This document shows, piece after piece, positions 49,841 through 60,624 of a stretch of 64,000 nucleotides of DNA (position 1 is the stretch's first letter; each line of letters opens with the position of its first letter). The DNA is from Inia geoffrensis (Eukaryota; Chordata; Mammalia; Artiodactyla; Iniidae), in assembly GCA_036417435.1 (NCBI GenBank), contig CM070900.1:166894815-166958814 (forward strand). Reading direction: 5' to 3'. A program made the translations under genes and the position numbers. Under the pieces are notes generated by a model. That model saw only the letters and a list, made by a program, of their open reading frames with translations, did not search any database and was not told where the DNA came from.

Positions 49841-50886
49841 TAGTGGGTTATAATGAATGTATCAATGTTTTCTGCAATTGAGAATAACTATGGAATTAGT
49901 TAGTGATATCTGAGCAATAACGTTGAGACTAAGAATTCTCAGAACTTATTTCTTGTTACCCTGATCTAAAGAAATAGCATTCCAGCTTGCATTTTCAAAA
50001 GACACAAAATGAGATCTGATGCAGAAGGCAGAAGAAAATTAATTTCCAAAATTTTTTCCTTACATTCTTACAACGAGGAGGCTATTCTTATACCTAAATA
50101 TAATATAATGGTTATTATTTGGAGATTTTATTTGTATCAATCATACTGTTAAATGCATAATTAATTTACCTGGCAGTTTAGTAGATTATTATAAAGCTCT
50201 AGTTGAACTAACATTTTCAGGTATTTTTATAAGTAAATATGAAAATTAAAATGGCCTCAATTACGGCCTATACAAGCAAAAGAGTTTAAAGGCAACTGAT
50301 CTAATAGCTAATGGCTGTATACACTACATGATGCATTGGCACATTGGGAAGGAAAATCAATTCCATATAATCTGAATCTACAGAAAATGAGAATAAATTG
50401 CTAATTTAAAAGATAACTTATTGAAATTTTCTATAGATTACAATTTATTTTCCTGTCTTTTCCACCTAATGTAAAGAGATCCATAGACTATGTTAACATA
50501 TGTGAATCATACCTTTGTAAATGGAGCAGATACTTTATTTTAATCTTTCTACTCACAGCATCTAGTAAAATTCTAACACACATGATGGCTCAATAAATAG
50601 TTGTAGAATCAATTTGTTTTGTTGTAGGGGGTAAATTTTGCCTGTCTTACAATTTTACTTTATGTTACCTAATTCTTCCCTCTTAAAGTATACCTGGCAC
50701 TCAAAACTATGCAAGAAAGTTCACCTGAACATCCTAATAAAGCAATTTAATGGCTTTCTCTTCCATCCATTCTTCTTTTACTCACGGACTACACCCTGTA
50801 CATTCAGTTGCCTTGTACGGGCTCTCCTATCAGTCTCGTCACACTCTAAGTTATTTCTGTCTAAACTTCTATTGCCATTAGACTGC
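49841..50886. other. AT-rich DNA, no gene recognised
   Basis: Apart from the L2 scrap near 50575-50612, nothing is recognised. The plus frame at 50638-51093 runs from this DNA into the SINE and is not supported as a gene. Confidence 0.5.
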
Positions 50887-51090
50887 TTTTTTTTTTGGTG
50901 GTACGTGGGCCTCTCACTGTTGTGGCCTCTCCCATTGCGGAGCACAGGCTCCGGACGCACAGGCTCAGCGGCCATGGCTCATGGGCCCAGCCGCTCTGCG
51001 GCATGTGGGATCTTCCCGGACCGGGGCACGAACCCATGTCCGCTGCATCAGCAGGCGGACTCTCAACCACTGCACCACCAGGGAAGCCCC
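50887..51090 (-). mobile_element. CHR-type SINE, short form
   Basis: A reverse-strand short SINE with a short A tail (T run 50887-50896). The target duplication is short by eye: TAGACT at 50879-50884 and 51091-51096, within a longer imperfect match. Confidence 0.93.
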
Positions 51091-52845
51091 TAGACTATCT
51101 TTTAACTTTTCCAATATTGTCAGTACTCACTTTTACCTTCTCATCTATGTTACTGAAAACCCCCAAAACAATTCAACCAGTATTTTCAACAAAGAGAATG
51201 CACAAGGTACACATATATCTGCGATATTAAATAAATATGCAAACTAAGGATCAACAATTATCTCTTGAATCATCAGAAGGCAATGTTTAACTAATTTCCT
51301 TAAAATGTACTCATATGTACACAAGTCTATAATATTCTCATGGCTAACTGGAATAATTCTCTAACTATTCACTCTCTCCTAGTTAGAGTTATACTCATCA
51401 CATATGATTTGTTTGACCAATGGATTGTGAATCAAAGTGGCGAAGGTCCATTTCTGGACAAAGGTTAAAAGGTACCATGTATTTCAACTTGTCCTTGCTC
51501 TTGCTCCCCACCATAAGAGCAACATGTCTGAAGTGGTGGCTTTCCTTTATTCTGTATTATGGAAAGAGTAGATATGTTGAGCCAAATCAAGCCTACCTCA
51601 GGTGAGTCCCGCAGAACTTAGAAGAGGCAAAGTTAACAAAAAACCTCTTGCAAAATGAGGAAGAAAGAAATATTTGGTGATGTAAGTACTGGAGTTTTGA
51701 GATTATTTTTATACTGTGTAGCTTAATAAAATTGAACTAAGATAATCCTCAGTAGGGTATTTTAGTCTTGCCTTAAATTCCAGAATTTCCCCTCCCTATT
51801 CAAGTAAATTACATCTTGGTTATGAAATATGTATTAGAAAAAACAATAAAAGCAACCATGTATGCCACTGTTGATTACTGCTAATTGCACATTTTTTAGT
51901 ATTTATTATAAAATGTGTCAAATCTATATCAGGACAAATGCTATAAAGAACGTGGATATTTTATTTTCCTAATAACAAGGATAAATTAAATTCTCAGTGT
52001 TTAATTCATATATTTACTCTGTGACAAATTCAGTAATTTGGGAGAAAGACTGATTTCCAAGAATAAAACTATACTAAACTTTTTTAATTTAAGGTGAAAT
52101 CATAACCTTGACATAGACAAAGTAAACACTTAAATGATTTCATCAGATTTTCAGTAATAGGGTTTTTCTCTACAACTTTTGTCAAATAAAACCTCATTTT
52201 ACTTTTAACATTATCGAATGATACTTGACCACAAATTATAAGCAGTCATATCAGTGATACAGATATTTACTGTATCTGTAAATATAAAAACTCTGGCTAC
52301 TGATCGTTTTAAGTGATTGACTTTAATTTTCTTATTTTTATAAATTCAAGCTTTCTTATTATATTATTTTATAGGATAGGGTTTTATATTTCTAAATATT
52401 GGTCACAGACCTACAACTGTCTCAGTTTTGGAAGGAACATATATGACCTATATAGTTATATTTAATTAAAGAAGCTGGTATTTTCCTTTAAAGTATTACA
52501 TCTTCTCTTCAATATTCAGTATTTAGAGAAATTCAGGTATCTCTGACTGAAGTTCAGTAGGGGAGAAGAAGAAGTTCCCTGAAATAAAATGTCCTTGAGC
52601 AAAAAGAGTATAGATTCATGACAAAATCTCATCCTGATTTTCTAAATATCAAGGAATGGGGATAAGTCTTGTCACACAGGAATCCACGAATGGAAGATTC
52701 TAAGAATTTAGCTTCACTAGTATCTGCTCAGCATTAATATAGAAAGAGTGATTGTGAAGTCTAAACACAATTTGTACAACTTGAAACTCAGATTTACTGA
52801 GACTTGATTTATTGTCCATAATATAGTCTGTCTTGGAAAATATTT
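51091..52845. other. AT-rich DNA, possible old LTR scrap
   Basis: 51415-51620 (GACCAATGGATTGTGAATCAAAGTGG and CATAAGAGCAACATGTCTGAAG phrases) resembles part of an old interspersed repeat, at low confidence. The rest has no recognised feature. Confidence 0.4.
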
Positions 52846-53643
52846 CATATGTAGTTGAAAATAAGGGTTAATTTTGCTACCATTGGTTGGAATATTCCAT
52901 AAATGTTAATTAGGTCAAGTTGGTTGATGGTGTTGTTCAGGTCTTCCATATATTTATTGCTTTCTGTTTGTTCTATCATTTATTTAGAGAGACATGTTAA
53001 ATTATTTTCCTATATTTGTGATTGGTCAATTTTAGTTTTGTCTTGAATCTCTGTTGTTATGTGCATAAACATTTAGCATTGTTATGTTCTCAGATGAGAG
53101 TTGACTCCTTGGTTATTATGAAATGATCTACTTTATTGCCTGTAATATTTTGCTCTTAAATATACTTTTTTCTCATATTAATATAGCCTCTACATCTTTC
53201 TTCTGATTAGCATTAGCCAAGTATACTTTTTCCATCTTTTAATGTATTTTAATCTTTATATGGAAAGATTTAAGTAGGCAATATAGAGTTTGTTATTACT
53301 TTATTATCCAATCTGGCAACCTCTTCCTTTTAAATGTGTGTATATATCATTTATATTTAACATGATTATTGGTATGGTTGAGTTTAAATCTACTGTCTTG
53401 CTCTTTGGTTTCTATCTGTCCAATCTGTTTTTGTGCTTTTTTTTCTGTTTTGTTTTGGATGAACCGAGTATTTCTTATGGTTCCATTTTATTTCTTTCTT
53501 GTTGGATTATTAACTATAATTATTTTTGTTATTTTTGGGTATACTTTAGGGTTTATAGAATCATCATTATTTTGTCTCAGCCTAAGTTCAAATTATATAT
53601 ACAGCTATATAGGAATCCTATATAGAATTCTAAAGTACAAGAA

Positions 53644-53681
53644 TAAGAATCCTAAAACAGTATAAGAATCCTAAAACAGTA
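53644..53681. repeat. 19-base tandem duplication
   Basis: TAAGAATCCTAAAACAGTA occurs at 53644-53662 and again at 53663-53681. Confidence 0.92.
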
Positions 53682-54737
53682 CACACCTATTTCTCCTCTC
53701 TCAGCCTTCATGCTATATTTGTCACATATTTAATGTATAAATGCAATATTATTACTTTTTACCTAAATTGTTCATTATTTCTTCAAATGACTATATTTTT
53801 AAAAAACCTTTATATTTATCCATGTGTTAAGTTTTCTCTGTGCTCTTCATTCTTTTGTATAGATCCAGGCTTTCATCAGGTATGACAAGTATAGTATTCC
53901 TTCTGAATGTAGAACTTCCTTTATTATTTCTTAGAGTTGAGATCCAGTGGTGATGAAAGCTTTCAGTCTTTTTATATCTGAAAAAGTACTTATTCACATT
54001 TGTTTTGAAATACTTTTGCTGAATAATGCATTTGATGTTGACAAGTTTTGTTTGTTTGTTTTTACTTCCGTACTTTAAATATGCTCTTTTATTTGTCTTC
54101 TAAAATTGTCTTCAATTAAAAATATGTTCCTATCCATATCTTTGTTTCTTTGTATACAATGTCTCTTTTTCTGCAGACACTTTAAAGATTTTGCTTTTAT
54201 CACTCTTTTAAAGTAATTTCATTATGAAATTCTTTCATGTAATTCCTCATGTTTCATGTAAGTCTTCATGTTTCTTGTGTTTTGGGTTCAATGAGCTTCT
54301 TAGTTATATGAGTTTATGGATTTCATCAAATTTATAATACCTTTATAGTAACACAATTTATAATACATTATAAATTTCTTCATTTAAGTAGCTTGTGTTT
54401 ATATAAAAGATAGATGAATTTTTCAGAGTATTAGGAATGAATGCAAGGATTTATCTAGATACTTTTCGGTCAGCTTCTCATTCTTCAGTGAGTCATTTGT
54501 CATCTGTACTGTAAATTCAATTTGGGAGAGAACACATATGAATACTAGTCAATGTCTTATCTGTGGTTTCCCACAGAAGTGTGTCTGACTGACTGAACGT
54601 TTCTCAAGAGGGACAAAGTTGCATTATAAGAGACAATATTCAGTGCAAGGAACACTAAGATTGTTTCATCTCCTGGACCATATGATCTGTAGTGACACAG
54701 TAGACTATGAAAGGAGTTGAACAGTAAGACAATCCAG

Positions 54738-55097
54738 CTATTGCCTTAATTCCTTAATAAGCATTACACTTCCTGACTCACCCACCAAGTAAACCAACCA
54801 AGGTGCTAATGAAGCACCTGGTTTCTGCCTATAGTGATCACAAATTTTCTTCCTTTCATATTTAGTGTAAATTTGTGTCTCTGACACTATTGAAATACTG
54901 AAAGGAGGCTGAAACTTCTGCCTACCTAGGATGAATGTAGGACTAGTTACTAAGAAAATTTGGGCTTGAGGCATCACACCAAATTGGCAAGGAAATCCAC
55001 TTGACTGAAGGTCAAGTCTTTGAACCTTCTCAGTACTCAGGCTGCAGCCACCTCTTCTCTTCCTCCTTATTAATAGGCAATACAGTATGCTAATCAT
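54738..55097 (-). pseudogene. Unassigned 119-codon frame, possibly retroviral
   Basis: An open frame of 119 codons on the minus strand in the block that interrupts HAL1. It is basic and fairly mixed in composition, not low-complexity, and it contains no transmembrane segment. It has no motif I can identify with confidence. Its place just downstream (in antisense) of an LTR-like stretch makes a leader or gag-region remnant possible. It could equally be a chance frame. Confidence 0.3.
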
Positions 55098-55347
55098 ACT
55101 ATTTGATCAACATGTTTACGGTCAATTTTCATAGATTCCCCTCAAAGAGCAATAATTGCTCTCTAAGACCCTTATTCTTCCTGTTTCAGAAAGTTGTGTT
55201 CATTCAGCATCTTATCTTTCTATTCTCAGCACCAAAACTGTCAAGAATTCTCAAGGATATGAGATTTTATCCCACTTGCAAGCTTACAATTTAACCTGTC
55301 ATAGTATAATGATGCTGGTGAAAGACACAAGACTCCTGGGTCAGGGA

Positions 55348-55384
55348 CAAAAAAACAAAAACAAAAACAAAAACAAAACAAAAC
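55348..55384. repeat. (AAAAC)n simple repeat
   Basis: Six or so AAAAC units in the middle of the LTR-like stretch. Confidence 0.93.
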
Positions 55385-56694
55385 ACTTTATTACTCACAG
55401 AAATAGCAGTGCCAGTGTATCAGCATTTTTATTGGTTTCCCAAGCCACAGTGCTGTTAAGGGTTACATGGAGAAGGAAAGATGGTACCTCCATACACAGT
55501 GGATTGCATTACAGAAGCTTAGGGAACTTGAATCTTTTAGAATGGGCACTAAATATACTTACTATTTTCTTCAGGGGGAAACACTATCTATCTCCAAAGT
55601 CTATTTATGATGGAAACTTCCTTAAAAAGATAGTCCAGACAAAAGGGAATCAGGCATTCACCTCAAATACAAAGATGTGATAAACCATGGAGAATTATCT
55701 GTCAACATTAGCATGTCTTGAAATTCACTAATCGTTTATTCATTAATGTTTATCTGTTTTAATCCCACACAGTGTATAACATGTCTTGTTAATATCTTTT
55801 ATATATCTACTAAATTAATACATTCCATCTTAAGCTTCTTAGATATATAGAATAAAGTTGTAATACCTCTTGCAATATCTCTGTCTACTAATTTTTCATC
55901 TGTGTTATTACTGATAAGTTTGTATTCATTGATTTTTCTCCTCATTAGCAATCATATTTTCCTGCTTCTTTGCATGCTAGCTAATTGTTATTAGATGCAG
56001 ACACTGTGAAATGTAACTTTATTGTGCATTGATATTTTTCCATTTCTACAAATACTCTTAAGATTTTTTTCCTGGGATTTGGATAGGCTAATTGGAAACA
56101 ATTTGCCCCTTCTGAGTCTTGACTTTAAGATTTATTAGTCAGGCCCAGAGTATCATTTTATTTAGGACTAAATTTCTGCAATACAAAGGCAAGGCCCTTT
56201 TTTAGTAATCAATGCTACCTGAATTATGAAGTTTTGCATTCCACCTGTTGGCAGTATTCCCAGCTTTCTGTGTATTGTGGAGTTTCCTCAAATGCATGTT
56301 CTGATCACATTTCTCTATATATATGAAGAGTATTCAAAATGCCCTTTGTAGATCTCTGGAGTCTGTGCCTCTCTCCTCTCTGGTGCTGTTTACTTTAGCT
56401 ACCTTGCTTTCCACAGGCTTCAAGCCCTATTCCATCACCTTAGGGAGATTTCTGAGCTCTGCCAGCCTTCATTCCTTGCTCTGCATACTGGAAAATTTCT
56501 CTAGTCAGTAAGGTAGGGCATCTCTGGAGCTCATTTCATTTATTTCTTGCATCTCATGAATAGCTATCCTTCACTGCCTTATTTTCAATGTATTAAGTAT
56601 TGTTTTTTCATATATTTTCCCTATTTTTTTAGTTGTTTTTGGTTGAAGGGTAAATCTGGTTCTTGTCACTCTATATTGACGAGAAAGTGAAATT

Positions 56695-56904
56695 CTTTTT
56701 TTTTTTAAATAAATTTATTTACTTTGTTTACATTTATTTTTGGCTGTGTTGGGTCTTCGTTGCTGCATGCGGGCTTTCTCTAGTTGTGGCGAGTAGGGCA
56801 GGCTTAGTTGCTCAGCAGCATGTGGGATCTTCTTGGACCAGGGCTTGAACCCGTGTCCCTTGCATTGGCAGGCGATTCTCAACCACTGTGCCACCAGGGA
56901 AGTC
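56695..56904 (-). mobile_element. CHR-2-like SINE, long form with internal deletion
   Basis: A reverse-strand long-type SINE. The tail and 3' segment (TTTATTTTTGGCTGTGTTGG, GGGCTTTCTCTAGTTGTGGCGAGT) join directly at about 56799 to the 5' half (CAGGCTTAGTTGCTC...). About 100 bases of the middle are missing compared with 25821-26142. The target duplication GAAAGTGAAAT lies at 56683-56693 and 56905-56915. Confidence 0.9.
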
Positions 56905-56916
56905 TGAAAGTGAAAT

Positions 56917-57558
56917 CCTAATTTACCTTTTGAAAATTTAAATATTCCTCTAATACTAGCATAAAATGTTTCCGTCTCTATATAACCTTTTATACCCATT
57001 AAAGTCAGAATTAGTCCTTCCCAACTCTAGGCACATGTTGCACTTTGCATATAACTGGACAATTTCATTAAAAAAATACTCATTAGCTTATATCATTCTA
57101 TATTTTATTTGTCTACCCTGTCACCTCAGTTTTAAATATCCTGCGGTATGAGGACAGGTTTTATTCCTTGTTCACACTACTTACATGTAGTAAATTAGCA
57201 AAAGGAAAAAAATGTTGTCAGATTGAACCAAGTGTAATCATTTATAATCAGTGGTTAGCATAGAAACCAAACTTACAGCTTATCTGACTATGCAAATAAG
57301 TAAGGAAATATGGAGAATAAGTTCAATAAAAACCTTAAATCTGTAGCTCCATGGCCAAACCCACTTGAGTTTAAATTATATTTTTACCTACATCATATTT
57401 TTTAACCTTTTAAACTTTACTTTCCATACTCCTTACTTACAAAATAGGCTAAAATACTTCATAATTTATAGGCATTTGAGGTTGACTAATTAAGGTAATG
57501 TATACAAAACATTTAGCTTAGTCTTGTCACAGAGTAAATTTTAAATATATTCAAGCCA
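56917..57558. other. AT-rich DNA, no feature recognised
   Basis: No gene recognised. The first few bases may still belong to the HAL1-like element. Confidence 0.5.
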
Positions 57559-57565
57559 CTGGAGT

Positions 57566-57590
57566 ACCAGGATGATGGCAGAGGAGTAAA
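57566..57590 (+). promoter_or_regulatory. L1 5' UTR start with YY1-like core
   Basis: The sequence GATGATGGCAG at 57571-57581 holds ATGGC close to the 5' end. Full-length L1s often keep a YY1 site at that place, where it sets the transcription start. The match is only the core and the element is decayed, so this is a positional inference. Confidence 0.35.
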
Positions 57591-58869
57591 ATGTGGAGAT
57601 CGCCTTCATCCCCACAAATACAACAAAAATACATCTACATGTGGAACAACTCCTACAGAACACCTACTGAATGCTGGCAGAAGACCTCAGACTTCAGAAA
57701 AAGCAAGAAAATCTCCATGTAATTGGGTAGGGCAAAAGAAAAAAGAAAAAAAAAAAAAGACAAAGGAATCGGGATGGGACCCATGCCTGTGCGAGGGAGC
57801 TGCGAAGGAGGAAAAGTTTCCACACAGTAGGAAGACCCTTCACTGGTGGTGATGGGGGGAGCTTTGGAGCCTCAGAGGAGACTGCAGCAACAGGCGTGTG
57901 GAGGGCAAAGCAGAGAGAATCCCACACAGAGGATCAGTGCTGACCAGCACTCCCCAGCCTGAGATCTTGCCTGCCTGCTGGGGCAGATGGGGTGCTGAGG
58001 CTCGGGCTTCAGAGATCAGACCCCAGGGAGAGGACTAGGGTTGGCTGCATGAAGACAGCCTGAGGGGGCTAGTGTGCCACAGCTGAGGGTGTCCAGGAAG
58101 AAACCTGGGCCACCAGAGATGCAAGGGACCATTGCTGTGGGGTGCCTAAGGAGAGGAGCAGGCCTGCCATAGAAGCTTCTTTCTCCCTTCACTGACAGAC
58201 AGCAGGGCATTGTCTACATGAGCTCCAGGGTTGGGCACAAGCCACAGCTGCTATAACAGACCCCCGAGGGAAGCGTGACAGCTACTGCTGTCAACATTGC
58301 CACCAAGGGTCATGTAAGCAAGCACAGGTCACTGCCCACATCTTCCCAAGAGCCTGTGCATCCCACCACTGCTGAGGGTCCTGCGACCCAGGGTCATCTT
58401 CTCTGGGAGAGCTAACGGTGCACCTCAGACTGTTACAATTTCCCGCGGGCCTCTGTCACCAAAGGCACTCCCCACACATCCTAATTGTGACTGCCGTATC
58501 CCACCCAATCCCTGGCCTGAGTAAGCAAATGAGCCCTGATCAGCCGCTGCTTTCACCCCCTCTTGCCTGGGTGGGGAACAGATGCCTGAGGGTGGCCCAT
58601 ATGCAGAGGCGGGGCCAAAACCAAACCTGAATTCCAGGGGCAGTGCGACCAAAGAAGGGAAATCTCTCTGTGCAGCCACAGGAGCAGCAGATTAAATCCC
58701 TGCAATCAGCTTGGTAAACCCTGCATCTGTGGAATATCTGAATAGACAACGTGTATTCCCACAATTGAGGCTGTGAACATTGGGGGCAAGTACACGCAGC
58801 AGCTGGGCCAGGTCAGAATCTGAGTTGGCCCCACAGTGTCCACAGTAGGTCCAGAGACCTATCTAGAAT

Positions 58870-58987
58870 TTGCTTTGTGCTTTTCGTTTGTTTGGGGTTT
58901 TTTGTTTTGTTAGTTTAGTTTTTAGTGTTTGTTTTCATTTTGGGGTTTGTTTATTTGTTTGGTTGCTCTCTTCTTTTTTGTTGTCTC

Positions 58988-59023
<36 letters not shown>

Positions 59024-59200
59024 TGTATGATTCTTTGTGTGTTTTTGCCTGTTTGGTTTTGCTTTTACCATTTGTCTTGGGATTTTGTTTGTTCGTGTTC
59101 TTTTTGCTTTTTTTGTGTGTGTATGTGTGTGTTTCCTTGTGTGTGTATGTTCATTTTTGTTTTCTATCTTTCCTTTTCTTCTATGCTATGTGGCTTGTGG
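58870..59200 (+). repeat. T/G-rich stretch with (GT)n in L1 5' UTR
   Basis: TTTG/TTTTG units followed by a (GT)n run of about 15 units at 58989-59020 and a second shorter GT run near 59113-59150. The long plus frames here (58870-59241 and 58925-59233), rich in Phe, Val, Cys and Leu, come from this low-complexity composition. Confidence 0.92.
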
Positions 59201-59682
59201 GGCCTTGTAGCTCTGGACAGGGGTTGGGCCTGAGCCTCTGAGGTGGGAAAGCCGAGTACAGACCATTGCACCACCAGAGAACTCCCAGTCCCAGGTTATA
59301 TTAATTGGCAAGAGCTCTCCCAGAAGTCTCCTTCTTAACACCAAGACCCAGCTCCACCCACTGGCCAGCAAGTTCCAGTGATGGATGCCTCATGCTAAAC
59401 AATTAGCAAGACAGGAACACAAGCCCACCCATTAGCAGACAGGCTGCCTAAAGTAATACTAAGCTCAAAGACACCAAAAATCACACCACTGGACGTGGCC
59501 CTTCCCATCAGAGGGACAAGACCCAGATCCAACCACCAGAACGCAGGCACCAATCCCCCCGCTACCAGGAAGCCTACACAAGCCACTGGACCAACCTCAC
59601 CCACTGTGGCAAGACACCAGAAGTAAGAGGAACTACAGCCCTGAAGCCTGAAGAAAAGAGACCTCAAACACAGTAAGTTAAA

Positions 59683-60549
59683 ATGAGAAGAGAAAGAAAT
59701 ATGCTGCAGATGAAGGAGCAAGGTAAAAGCCCACAAGACCAAACAAATGAAGAGGAAACAGGCAGTCTACCTGAAAAAGTATTCAGAGTAATGATAGTAA
59801 AGATGATCAAAATTTCAGAAATAGAATAGAGAAAATACAAGAAACATTTAACAAGGACTTAGAAGAACTAAAAAATAAACAAACAGTGATGAACAACACA
59901 ATAACTGAAATTAAAATACTCTAGAAGGAATCAATAGCAGAATAACTGATGCAGAAGAATAGATAAGTGACCTGGAAGAGAAAATAGTGGAAATAACTGC
60001 CATGAACAGAATAAAGAAAAGAATGAAAGAAATTGAGGACAGCCCCAGAGACCTCTGGGACAACATTAAACACACCAACATTTGAATTACAGGGGTCCCA
60101 GAAGAAGAAGAGAAAGAGAAAGTGTCTGAGAAAATATGTGAAGAGATTACAGTTGAAAACTTCCCTAACAAAGGAAAGGAAATAGTGAATCAAGTCCAGG
60201 AAGCGCAAAGAGTCCCACACTGGATAAACCCAAGGAGAAACATGGTGAGACACATATTAATCAAAGTATCAAAAACTAAATACCAAGAAAAAGTATTAAA
60301 AGCAGCAAGGGAAAAGCAACAAATAACATACAAGGGAAACCCCATAAGATTAACAGCTGATCTTTCAGCAGAAACTCTGCAGGCCAGAAGGAAATGGTAG
60401 GATATAGTTAAAGTGATGAAGGGAAAAACCTACAACCAAGATTACTCTACCCAGTAAGAATCTCATTCAGATTTGATGGAGAAATCAAATGCTTTACAGA
60501 CAAGCAAAAGCTAAGAGAATTCAGCACCACCAAACCAGCTCTACAATAA
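59683..60549 (+). pseudogene. L1 ORF1 remnant, copy B
   Basis: ORF1p is the RNA-binding trimeric coiled-coil protein of the L1 particle. The likely start is ATG at 59683 (MRRERN). Lys/Glu-rich coiled-coil sequence follows to about 60050, then the RRM-like core from about 60085 (GVPEEEEKEK, VENFPNKGKEIVNQVQEAQRV) and the C-terminal domain (LKAAREKQQITYKGNPIRLTADLS at about 60295-60370). The end is at the TAA at about 60547-60549. Several stops break it, including TGA at 60083-60085 and TAG at 60398-60400. These look like CGA to TGA and CAG to TAG changes, and other indels shift the frame in the first half. It is not translatable as one protein. Confidence 0.88.
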
Positions 60550-60624
60550 ATGCTAAAGGAATTTCCCTAAGCAGGAAACAGAAGAGAAGAAGAGACCTAC
60601 AAAAACAACCCCCAAAAGATTAAG

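Larger units (their letters stand above)
54565..55720 (-). mobile_element. Possible endogenous retrovirus fragment nested in HAL1
   Basis: This block breaks the HAL1-like element and shares no sequence with it. In antisense reading, an LTR-like stretch (about 55110-55720) comes first, with a GACACAAGACTCCTGGGTCAGGGAC phrase near 55323-55347 next to an (AAAAC)n run. A 119-codon open frame (55097-54738) follows. The layout, LTR-like DNA followed by a long frame, is what a decayed ERV would give. I cannot name a family, I see no clear primer-binding site or long terminal duplication, and the call is an inference. Confidence 0.4.
52850..56700 (-). mobile_element. Antisense HAL1-like / L1M element, interrupted
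   Basis: Two blocks in the correct antisense order. The left block (52850-54560) holds the 3' part and ORF1-like region, with phrases such as GGTCAAGTTGGTTGATGGTGTTGTTCAGG, CTCTTCATTCTTTTGTATAGATCCA, and CATGTTTCTTGTGTTTTGGGTTCAATGAGC. The right block (about 55760-56700) holds the 5' UTR, with TTTCCTGCTTCTTTGCATGC, GATGCAGACACTGTGAAATG and TTGGATAGGCTAATTGGAAACA. The gap between them (54565-55720) holds unrelated, ERV-like DNA. A SINE is inserted near the right end. It is the same kind of element as 12650-15360. Confidence 0.78.

Noticed and set aside
50638..51093. 151-codon plus-strand frame
   Set aside because: The second half is a reverse-strand SINE and the first half has no recognisable domain.
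55156..55680. 174-codon plus-strand frame
   Set aside because: It crosses an (AAAAC)n repeat (KNKNKNK) and an LTR-like stretch, with no domain seen. The antisense ERV-like reading is preferred.
58870..59241. 123-codon plus-strand frame rich in Phe, Val, Cys and Leu
   Set aside because: It is produced by GT- and TTTG-rich low-complexity DNA in an L1 5' UTR, not a membrane protein gene.
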